Shown here in pieces: positions 22,901-30,019 of a DNA stretch of 30,019 nt (within the stretch, counting starts at the first letter, position 1; each line of letters opens with the position of its first letter). The notes below the pieces were generated by a model. It was not told the origin of the DNA. It saw nothing but the letters and a program-made list of their open reading frames with translations, and made no database searches. Origin of the DNA: an uncultured Phycisphaerales bacterium. Lineage in GTDB: Bacteria > Planctomycetota > Phycisphaerae > Sedimentisphaerales > Anaerobacaceae. Location of the stretch: assembly GCA_937927975.1 (NCBI GenBank), contig CALEZT010000168.1:1-30019 (forward strand). Reading direction: 5' to 3'. Position numbers and translations under genes: made by a program.

Positions 22901-25900
22901 ATGAGAAATGGAACATTGTGGCTGATGGCAGCCTTGGCGATCGGACTGGCGGGCGCCGGCGCCGGCCAGGGGCAGCAGGTCGTGAACCTGCTGGCCAACG
23001 GCGGTTTTGAGAGCGGCGCGATCGGGCCGTTCGGCATCTACGGCAGCGGGGTCGGCACCGTCGTGACCGAGTGCGCCGGCGCTGCGGTTCCCGAAGGTCC
23101 GGTCGAGGGCAAGTACTGCCTGCATGTGACGGTCGCGGCCGCAGGGGCCAACAACTGGGATGTCGGCATGACCGACGGCAGTCAAACCTTCAAGCAGGGC
23201 AAGAAGTACACGTTCGCCTGCTTCATGAAGACCAAGTCCGGAACCCTCCAGGTTCGCCTCAAGCCCGAACGAGGGGCGGACCCGTGGACGGCTTATGGCG
23301 AAGTCGTCGTCACCGTGACGGACAAGTGGACGGAATTCTGGACGACGACGCCTGTGATGACCGCGGACGTGACGCCGGCCAGCCCCACGTTCCACTTCGC
23401 TTTCGCGCCGGGCGATTTCTGGATCGACGGCGTGAGGCTCTATGAAGGCGACTATGTTCCCCCCGCCTTCCTGAAGAACTACGCGGCCAAGGATCCCAGC
23501 CCCGCCGAAGGCGCTACGGATGTGGCGCGCGAGGTGGTGCTTGGCTGGCAAGCCGGTCCCTTCGCTGCAACCCATAACGTGTTCTTTGGCACGAGCTTCG
23601 ACGATGTCAATGACGCTACGGTTCCCACCGCCTCGGGCCTGACCGACACGAGCTTCGATCCGGAGGCCGTGCTCGAATTCGGCCAGACCTACTACTGGCG
23701 CGTCGATGAGGTGAATGCCCCGTCGGCTCCCGCCACGTTCAAAGGCAAGACGTGGAGCTTCACGACCGAACCGTACGCCTACACGGTCACCGGTGTGACC
23801 GCCACGGCCAGTTCCTTCACCAAGGACATGGGGCCCGAGAAGACGGTTGACGGTTCGGGTTTGGCCGACGACCGGCACAGCACCACGGACGTTGCCATGT
23901 GGCTCAGCGGTCCCACCTCCAAGCTGCCCGCCTGGATCCAGTACAAGTTCGACCGCGTCTACAAGCTCGAGAGCATGAAGGTGTGGAACTCGAACCAGAA
24001 GGTCGAAAGCTTCATCGGTTTCGGCGCCAAGAGCACTGTGATCGAGTATTCCGTCGATGGCGAGACCTGGACCACGCTGAACACCGTGGACATCCCGCAG
24101 GCCAGCGGAGCGGACGGCGACGCCGGGGCGGTGATCGATCTGGATGGCATCGAGGCGAAGTTCGTCAGGCTCACGATCCAGAGCAACTGGGGCGGCTTCA
24201 TGCCGCAGACCGGTCTGAGCGAAGTTCGATTCACCTACATCCCCGTCGCGGCGCGACTCGGATCTCCGACCAACGGCGCCGAGGGCCTCTCGCTGGAACC
24301 GGTCTTGAATTGGCGGCCGGGACGCGACGCGGTCTCGCACAAGGTGTACCTCAGCGGCGACCGTCAGGCGGTGGTCGATGGGACCGCTCTGGTCGACACT
24401 ACGACGGGAGTCACCTACCAGGCGGACGGCCTGGAATACGGTAAGACCTACTACTGGAAGGTGGATGGGATCGCCGAGGACGCGGCGGTTCGACCGGGGC
24501 AGGTGTGGAGCTTCTCGACGACGGAGTTCATGGCTGTCGATGATTTCGAGAGCTACACCGACGACGAAGGCAGCCGGATCTATGAGGCCTGGATCGACGG
24601 CCTGACGACCGGCGCCAGCGGTTCGACCGTCGGCAACCTGCAGGCGCCGTTTGCCGAGCAGGGGATCGTCAACAGCGGTCGGCAGTCGATGCCGGTGGAT
24701 TATGACAACAGCAAGTCCCCGTTCCTCAGCGAGGCCGAGAAGGTGTTCGACACGCCGCAGAACTGGACCGCCAGTGGAGCCGACACGCTGACCGTGTGGT
24801 TCCGCGGCCAGGCCCCTGGCTTTGCCCAGTTGGCCTCGGGCAATATCGTCGTCAGCGCCATCGGCGCCGACATCTGGAACAACAGCGATGAGTTCCGCTA
24901 TGTCTACAAGAGCCTCAACGGCGACGGCACGATCGTCGCACGCGTGGAGAGCATCGTGCAGACCGACGTCTGGGCCAAGGGTGGCGTGATGATCCGCCAG
25001 AGCATCGAAACCGGATCGAACCATGCCTTCATGGCGCTTACTCCCAGCGGCGGCAACGGGGCCAGCTTCCAGCACCGGCTCACAGCCGTCGGCGCGTCGA
25101 CAAACAACGACAGCACCACGGCGGTGACGATGCCCTATTGGGTGAAAGTCGAGCGCAAGGGCAACGCGTTCACCGGCTTCCTGTCTGCCGATGGCAATAC
25201 CTGGACGCAGTTGGGCACCGCCCAGACGGTCGTGATGACCAATCCGGTTCTGATCGGTCTGGCCGTGACCAGCCACAACGCCGGGGCTGCAACCGCGGCG
25301 GAGTTCTCCAATGTCGCGACGACCGGCAACGTGACCGGATCCTGGCAGGCCGCCTCGATCGGGGTCGATCAGCCGGTAGGCAACTCGATCGAAGGGCTGT
25401 ACCTGTCGGTCAAGGACAACGCGGGCAAGACCAAGGTGATCCAGAACCCCAACCCCGCCGCGACTACCGCGATGACGTGGCAGCAGTGGCAGGTTCCGCT
25501 GAGCGAGTTCACCTCGGCGGGCCTGAAGATGAACACCGTCAAGTCGCTGGTCATCGGCGTGGGCACCAAGGCCTCGCCGAAGGCCGGCGGCACCGGGCGG
25601 ATCTACATCGACGATATCCGTGTCGGGCGGGTCGGCTCCAGCGATCCTGGCGTCGGCGTGGCCTACTACGCTCTCGAAAACGGCGTGACGGATGGTTCGG
25701 GCAACGGCCATGACGGCGCCATCGTCGGCGCTCCGGTCTTCATCGACGGACCCGCGGGGATGGGCAAGGCCCTGCAGTTCGACGGCGCCGGTGGCCAGTA
25801 TGTGAGCATTGGCACGTGGAACCCCTCGGCCGAGACGGGCCAGTTGAGCGTCTCTCTGTGGGCCAAGTGGGGCGGCCTGACGACCTTCTACCAGGGCCTG

Positions 25901-26266
25901 ATCGGCAAGCGGGACACCTGGGCGGCCAACCAGATGATGTGGCAAATCGAAGCCAACCAGACGACGGGAAACCTGACGTTCTCGCGGACGGACTCCTATC
26001 CGGCCAGCGGCAATCCGCAGCTTCCGATCGGGGAGTGGGCCCATGTGCTGGTGACCTTCAACGGCACGACGGCCAAGTTCTTCTTGAACGGCAGGATGAC
26101 GGGCCAAGGCGCGTTCTCGTTCGGAACGGATCCTGAGGCCGCGATGCAGTTTGGCGCCTGTGAGGCCAATGGCGGCAACCCGTTCAACGGGGCCCTCGAC
26201 GACGTCCGCATCTACGACAGGCCGCTGTCGGCGTTTGAGGTCAACTACCTGGCAGGGGGCCAATAA
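22901..26266 (+). CDS. Large exported CBM4/9-Fn3-discoidin-LamG protein with split jelly-roll (family member D)
   Basis: AGGAG (22888-22892) lies 8 nt before the ATG. The 1121-residue product has a signal peptide (about 1-24). Next is a CBM4/9-type carbohydrate-binding module (26-186; L-L-A-N-G-G-F-E-S-G, Y-T-F-A-C-F-M-K and F-W-I-D-G-V-R-L-Y-E-G). Then Fn3-like (195-293), F5/8 type C discoidin (297-447), Fn3-like (448-540), jelly-roll first half (545-636; V-D-D-F-E-S-Y), inserted beta-sandwich (about 637-826), jelly-roll second half (827-912; Y-I-D-D-I-R-V), and LamG-type (918-1121; V-A-Y-Y-A-L-E-N and D-D-V-R-I-Y-D-R-P-L-S). It is collinear with member E throughout and clearly its closest relative. 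No catalytic site is seen; several sugar-binding modules on one secreted chain suggest capture of polysaccharide. A strong promoter and long leader precede it. Confidence 0.92.
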   Translation: MRNGTLWLMAALAIGLAGAGAGQGQQVVNLLANGGFESGAIGPFGIYGSGVGTVVTECAGAAVPEGPVEGKYCLHVTVAAAGANNWDVGMTDGSQTFKQGKKYTFACFMKTKSGTLQVRLKPERGADPWTAYGEVVVTVTDKWTEFWTTTPVMTADVTPASPTFHFAFAPGDFWIDGVRLYEGDYVPPAFLKNYAAKDPSPAEGATDVAREVVLGWQAGPFAATHNVFFGTSFDDVNDATVPTASGLTDTSFDPEAVLEFGQTYYWRVDEVNAPSAPATFKGKTWSFTTEPYAYTVTGVTATASSFTKDMGPEKTVDGSGLADDRHSTTDVAMWLSGPTSKLPAWIQYKFDRVYKLESMKVWNSNQKVESFIGFGAKSTVIEYSVDGETWTTLNTVDIPQASGADGDAGAVIDLDGIEAKFVRLTIQSNWGGFMPQTGLSEVRFTYIPVAARLGSPTNGAEGLSLEPVLNWRPGRDAVSHKVYLSGDRQAVVDGTALVDTTTGVTYQADGLEYGKTYYWKVDGIAEDAAVRPGQVWSFSTTEFMAVDDFESYTDDEGSRIYEAWIDGLTTGASGSTVGNLQAPFAEQGIVNSGRQSMPVDYDNSKSPFLSEAEKVFDTPQNWTASGADTLTVWFRGQAPGFAQLASGNIVVSAIGADIWNNSDEFRYVYKSLNGDGTIVARVESIVQTDVWAKGGVMIRQSIETGSNHAFMALTPSGGNGASFQHRLTAVGASTNNDSTTAVTMPYWVKVERKGNAFTGFLSADGNTWTQLGTAQTVVMTNPVLIGLAVTSHNAGAATAAEFSNVATTGNVTGSWQAASIGVDQPVGNSIEGLYLSVKDNAGKTKVIQNPNPAATTAMTWQQWQVPLSEFTSAGLKMNTVKSLVIGVGTKASPKAGGTGRIYIDDIRVGRVGSSDPGVGVAYYALENGVTDGSGNGHDGAIVGAPVFIDGPAGMGKALQFDGAGGQYVSIGTWNPSAETGQLSVSLWAKWGGLTTFYQGLIGKRDTWAANQMMWQIEANQTTGNLTFSRTDSYPASGNPQLPIGEWAHVLVTFNGTTAKFFLNGRMTGQGAFSFGTDPEAAMQFGACEANGGNPFNGALDDVRIYDRPLSAFEVNYLAGGQ

Positions 26267-26304
26267 GGTCGCTGCGGGTCCTTGATCTGAAGTTCGGTTG
26301 TTTC

Positions 26305-26340
26305 CGGGGCCCGTGCCGTATGGTGCGGGCCCCGATTTTC
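26305..26340 (+). terminator. Intrinsic terminator after member D
   Basis: A 13-bp stem (26305-26317 with 26322-26334, two G-T wobbles) around a GTAT loop is followed by ATTTTC. The T-tract is short, so some read-through into member E is possible. Confidence 0.8.
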
Positions 26341-26350
26341 ATGTACTACG

Positions 26351-26380
26351 CAGACGCCACGTTGCTTTTCCCGGCGTCTG
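26351..26380 (+). repeat. Inverted repeat in the leader of member E
   Basis: CAGACGCC (26351-26358) and GGCGTCTG (26373-26380) are exact complements around a 14-nt loop. It lies between the member D terminator and the conserved leader hairpin. Confidence 0.6.
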
Positions 26381-26413
26381 TCGATTCGTGTGTGGTGGAA
26401 GTCCGTGAAGTTC

Positions 26414-26428
26414 GGTCGCGCGGCGACC
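26414..26428 (+). promoter_or_regulatory. Leader hairpin before the ribosome binding site of member E
   Basis: GGTCGC (26414-26419), loop GCG, GCGACC (26423-26428). It is the same stem as in the leader of member D with a different loop. It is followed 7 nt later by AAGGAG (26436-26441). Confidence 0.6.
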
Positions 26429-26450
26429 CTGCAGGAAGGAGAAGACGACT

Positions 26451-29400
26451 ATGAGATCTCGCGTACTCTGGCTGGCCCTGATTCTATTGTTCGGATGGAC
26501 CTTGTCCCCGGGCCACGCCCAAAGCGTGACGAACCTGGTACAGAACGGCGGTTTCGAATCGGGGGCCCTGAGTCCCTGGGGCAGCTATGCGAACTCGCCG
26601 GGGGCTCGGACCACGACCGTGGTGCAGGATTGCGTCGGCGCTGCGAAGCCCGAGGGACCGATCGAGGGCAAGTACTGTCTGCACGTCAACGTAACCGCGC
26701 TGGGCGCCAACAACTACGCGATCGGTTTGCAGCCTCGGCCGACGATCACGTATCAGAGCGGCAAGAAGTACACGTTTTCCGTCTTCCTGAAGTGCAAGTC
26801 CGGCACCATGCAGGCGACGCTCAAGCCCGAGCTGGGCGCGGACCCCTGGACGGGATACAACTCGCTCGTCGTCACCATGACGGACAAGTGGGTCGAGTAC
26901 CACACGACGACCCCTGTGTTCTCCAGCAACGTCACGCCGGGGCAGGTCTCGATGCACATCGGCTACGCCATCGGGGAATTCTGGGTCGACGACGCCAAGA
27001 TCTATGAGGGCGACTATGTCCCGACCGTTGTGAAGAACAAGTTCGGGGCCCAGAACCCGACGCCGGAGACCTCCGCGACGGACGTGGCCCGCGAGGTGAT
27101 CCTGGGTTGGAAGCCCGGGCCGTTCGCTGCGACGCACAACGTCTACTTCGGCACCAGCTTCGACGACGTCAACAACGCCACGGTTCCCACCGCCTCGGGC
27201 CTGACGGAGGCGACGTTCGATCCGGAAGGCCTGCTGGAGTTCGGGAAGACCTACTATTGGCGCGTGGACGAGGTGAACGCCCCGTCGGCGCCGGCCACCT
27301 TCAAGGGCACGGTCTGGAGCTTCACTGCAGAACCCTATTCCTACACGCTCACCGGCGTGACCGCCACGGCCAGTTCCTCCACGACCGGCATGGGACCGGA
27401 GAAGACCGTCAACGGCTCGGGTCTCAGCGCCGCAGGCCAGCACTCGACGCTGGACACGGACATGTGGCTCACCGGAACGGGCCAACCGCTGCCGGCCTGG
27501 ATTCAGTACAAACTCCCGCAGGTCTCCAGGCTGATGAGCATGACCGTGTGGAACTCGAATCAGAAAGTGGAGTCCCTGGTCGGCTTCGGCGCCAGGGGCG
27601 TCATGATCGAATACTCCGTGGACGGGCAAACCTGGAGCACGCTGGACACCGTGGAACTCCCGCGGGCCTCCGGGTTGGATACCTACGCAGGTTCGGAAAT
27701 CGATCTGGCCGGGATCGAGGCCCAGTTCGTCAAGCTCACGATCCAGAGCAACTGGGGCGGTTTCGTGCAGCAGGTCGGTCTGAGCGAGGTCCGCTTCGTC
27801 TACGTCCCGACGACCGCCCGCCAGCCCACGCCGGCCAGCGGCTCCGAGGGCGCGGCGCTGGAGCCGACGCTGAGCTGGAGGCCGGGACGGGAAGCCGTCT
27901 CGCACAAGGTCTACCTCAGCGGCGACCGGCAGGCGGTCGTCAACGGGACGGCGCTGCTGGAATCGGCGACCTCGACCCGCATTCAGGCGGATCGTCTCGA
28001 ATACGGCAAGACCTACTTCTGGAAGGTGGACGAGGTCAGCGACGACGGTTCCATCCGGGCCGGCGACGTCTGGAGCTTCTCGACCACGGAGTTCACCGCT
28101 GTCGACGATTTCGAGAGCTACACCGACATCGAAGACGACCGAATCTATGAAGCCTGGATCGACGGTCTGACCACCGGCGCCAGCGGATCGACCGTCGGCC
28201 ACATGACGGCGCCCTTTGCCGAGCAGACGATCGTCCAGAGCGGCCGGCAGTCGATGCCGATGGACTACGACAACAGCAAGGCCCCGTTCTACAGCGAGGC
28301 CGAGCGGGTGTTCGACGCCCAGCAGAACTGGACCGTCGACGGCATCTCCGATCTGACGCTCTTCGTTCGAGGCTATCCCGCTCTGGGTCCGGTCGCGGTC
28401 ACCGAAACCGGCGGCAAGATCACCCTGACCGGCGCCGGCGCGGACATCTGGGGCAACTCCGACGAATTCACCTACGCGTTCAAGGCCCTCACCGGCGACG
28501 GCAACATGATCGCCCGCGTCGTCAGCAACGGCACCGGCACCAACACCTGGGCCAAGGGCGGCGTGATGATTCGCGACAGCCTCAACGGCGGTTCGACCCA
28601 TGCCATGATGGTCATTACCGGCGGCGGCGGCAACGGCGCCAGCTTCCAGTCCCGCGTCGCGACCAACGGGGTCTCGACCGGCAGTGACAGCGTCGCGGTC
28701 GTCGCTCCGCCGTACTGGGTCAAGATGGAGCGGGTCGGTGGCAGTCTCACCGGCTCGGTCTCCGCCGACGGCAAGACGTGGACTTCCATGGGTTCGGCGT
28801 TCATCGCGATGGAGAACCCGGTCTACATCGGCCTGTGCGTGACTTCGCACGTGGCGGGCGTGGATCGGACGTACCAGTTCGACAACATCTCGACCAGCGC
28901 CGCAGTCACAGGCGCCTGGCAAGGCGCGGTCATCAACTCGGCGCAGCACAACAGTCCCGAGACTCTGTACGTCACGCTCGAGGACAACGCAGGCAAGAAA
29001 GCCACCGCCACGAACGCCACCGCGGTGACGTCGGGCGCGTGGACCGAGGTTCGCTTCCCGCTCAAGAACTTCACCGGCGTCAACCCGGCGAGAGTCGCCA
29101 AGCTGGTCATCGGCGTGGGCGACAAGGCCAGTCCCAAGGCCGGCGGCGTCGGGCGGATCTACGTGGACGACATTCGCGTCGGCCGCAAGGGCTCCAGCGA
29201 TCCGGGCGCAGGCGTGGCCTACTACGCGTTGGAGAACGATACGACCGACGGTTCCGGCAACGGTCGCGACGGCGTTGCGATGGGCGACCCCGTGTACGTG
29301 GACGGTCCGGCGGGGATGGGCAAGGCCCTGTTGTTCAACGGCGCCGGCGGCCAGTACGTCGCCCTCGGCACATGGAACCCCTCGGAGGCCACGGGGGAAC

Positions 29401-29825
29401 TGAGTGTCTCGCTGTGGGCCAAGTGGAACGGCCTGACCACCTTCTGGCAGGGCCTGATGGGCAAACGCGACACGTGGGCCGACGGTCAGACGATGTGGCA
29501 AATCGAAGCCAACCAGACCACAGGCGCCGTTTCGTTCGCCCGCTACAACATCACCGGCGCCAGCGCTCCTGCGCTGACGATCGGCGAGTGGACGCATATT
29601 GTTTTGACTTTCAACAAGACGACGCCGCAGTTCTACTACAACGGCAAGAAAGTGGGCACGGTCACCGCGGGGTTCTCTTTCGGCCCCGATACCGAGGCGG
29701 GCATGGCCTTCGGCGCCTGTGAAGGAGCCGGCGGCAACCCGTTCAACGGGGCCCTCGATGAGGTCCGCCTGTTCGACAGGGCTCTGTCGTCGTTCGAGAT
29801 CAGCTTCCTGGCGGGAATCCAATAG
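26451..29825 (+). CDS. Large exported CBM4/9-Fn3-discoidin-LamG protein with split jelly-roll (family member E)
   Basis: AAGGAG (26436-26441) is 9 nt before the ATG; the signal peptide ends G-H-A at 23; 1124 residues. Order: CBM4/9-type (26-187; L-V-Q-N-G-G-F-E-S-G and F-W-V-D-D-A-K-I-Y-E-G); Fn3-like (198-298); F5/8 type C discoidin (300-455; M-T-V-W-N-S-N-Q); Fn3-like (456-546); jelly-roll first half (550-640); inserted beta-sandwich (about 641-835; W-A-K-G-G-V-M-I-R-D-S and P-Y-W-V-K-M-E-R); jelly-roll second half (836-915; Y-V-D-D-I-R-V); LamG-type (922-1124; D-E-V-R-L-F-D-R-A-L-S). It parallels member D end to end, so the pair is a tandem duplication. The insert and the following stretch are its most divergent parts. 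It has no anchor signal and ends at a strong terminator. Confidence 0.92.
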   Translation: MRSRVLWLALILLFGWTLSPGHAQSVTNLVQNGGFESGALSPWGSYANSPGARTTTVVQDCVGAAKPEGPIEGKYCLHVNVTALGANNYAIGLQPRPTITYQSGKKYTFSVFLKCKSGTMQATLKPELGADPWTGYNSLVVTMTDKWVEYHTTTPVFSSNVTPGQVSMHIGYAIGEFWVDDAKIYEGDYVPTVVKNKFGAQNPTPETSATDVAREVILGWKPGPFAATHNVYFGTSFDDVNNATVPTASGLTEATFDPEGLLEFGKTYYWRVDEVNAPSAPATFKGTVWSFTAEPYSYTLTGVTATASSSTTGMGPEKTVNGSGLSAAGQHSTLDTDMWLTGTGQPLPAWIQYKLPQVSRLMSMTVWNSNQKVESLVGFGARGVMIEYSVDGQTWSTLDTVELPRASGLDTYAGSEIDLAGIEAQFVKLTIQSNWGGFVQQVGLSEVRFVYVPTTARQPTPASGSEGAALEPTLSWRPGREAVSHKVYLSGDRQAVVNGTALLESATSTRIQADRLEYGKTYFWKVDEVSDDGSIRAGDVWSFSTTEFTAVDDFESYTDIEDDRIYEAWIDGLTTGASGSTVGHMTAPFAEQTIVQSGRQSMPMDYDNSKAPFYSEAERVFDAQQNWTVDGISDLTLFVRGYPALGPVAVTETGGKITLTGAGADIWGNSDEFTYAFKALTGDGNMIARVVSNGTGTNTWAKGGVMIRDSLNGGSTHAMMVITGGGGNGASFQSRVATNGVSTGSDSVAVVAPPYWVKMERVGGSLTGSVSADGKTWTSMGSAFIAMENPVYIGLCVTSHVAGVDRTYQFDNISTSAAVTGAWQGAVINSAQHNSPETLYVTLEDNAGKKATATNATAVTSGAWTEVRFPLKNFTGVNPARVAKLVIGVGDKASPKAGGVGRIYVDDIRVGRKGSSDPGAGVAYYALENDTTDGSGNGRDGVAMGDPVYVDGPAGMGKALLFNGAGGQYVALGTWNPSEATGELSVSLWAKWNGLTTFWQGLMGKRDTWADGQTMWQIEANQTTGAVSFARYNITGASAPALTIGEWTHIVLTFNKTTPQFYYNGKKVGTVTAGFSFGPDTEAGMAFGACEGAGGNPFNGALDEVRLFDRALSSFEISFLAGIQ

Positions 29826-29867
29826 GATCGCCGGGGATCATTGATCGCGAAGAATCAGCATGTCTTT

Positions 29868-29907
29868 CCGGGGCCTGCATCCACAGGGTGCGGGCCCCGG
29901 CATTTTC
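29868..29907 (+). terminator. Intrinsic terminator after member E
   Basis: A 15-bp stem (29868-29882 with 29886-29900, two G-T wobbles) around an ACA loop is followed by CATTTTC. Its core and tail (GGGGCC, GGGCCCC, ATTTTC) resemble the terminator after member D, as expected for a duplicated unit. Confidence 0.85.
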
Positions 29908-30019
29908 GCAGCTTTCCAGGACGGAGTTCCGATAAAAGGGCCAAGTGCGCCCGATGGCGTGCTGAGGGTGTGACTAATTTTTCTGGCGCGAAATTTGGGG
30001 GCTTTGTAGAATACGGGCA

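Noticed and set aside
29960..30019. Promoter with TAGAAT at 30007-30012 for a gene beyond the window
   Set aside because: No acceptable -35 is found and the downstream gene is not visible.

Overview
This is a GC-rich bacterial window. Its gene content fits a Planctomycetota member, probably of Phycisphaerae type. That placement is an inference from the mix of standard bacterial housekeeping genes with very large Sec-exported, multi-module carbohydrate-binding proteins, a PL11 rhamnogalacturonan lyase and a LacI regulator. No 16S rRNA or other decisive marker is present, and I see no tRNA, rRNA, CRISPR array, transposase or phage gene.

Left part (1-6540), housekeeping. A membrane-anchored protein with an NTF2-like tail converges on a leftward group: a type II secretion F-family protein, then pdxJ (vitamin B6), then dapA (lysine/diaminopimelate). 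A divergent rightward group holds a pgsA-like CDP-alcohol phosphatidyltransferase, ribBA (riboflavin) and a small lipoprotein. A bidirectional terminator separates the first gene from dapA. Two short 7-bp-period repeats sit at gene borders.

Right part (6540-30019), accessory. Five large exported proteins (865-1121+ residues; genes at 7028, 10113, 19304, 22901 and 26451) share one core: Fn3-like, discoidin (F5/8 type C), Fn3-like, then a jelly-roll beginning with a D-D-F-E-S-Y-type motif. The ends are exchanged between members: malectin-like or CBM4/9-like at the N-terminus, LamG or another beta module at the C-terminus. In three members the final jelly-roll is split by a whole inserted beta-sandwich domain. 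Between the second and third of these genes lie a LacI-type regulator, an unknown 199-residue protein behind a good sigma-54-type promoter, a membrane-anchored protein with a possible transglutaminase-like Cys-His-Asp triad, and the divergent PL11 lyase. The simplest reading is a locus for binding and degrading plant or algal polysaccharide (pectin-type), controlled at least in part by the LacI regulator; this joint role is inferred from position and domains.

Non-coding structure is rich. The large genes have untranslated leaders of up to about 450 nt. One intergenic region carries five separate perfect inverted repeats. The two most similar paralogs share a leader hairpin just before the ribosome binding site. 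Several strong intrinsic terminators follow the large genes. The long reading frames antisense to the large genes are compositional shadows and are not annotated.
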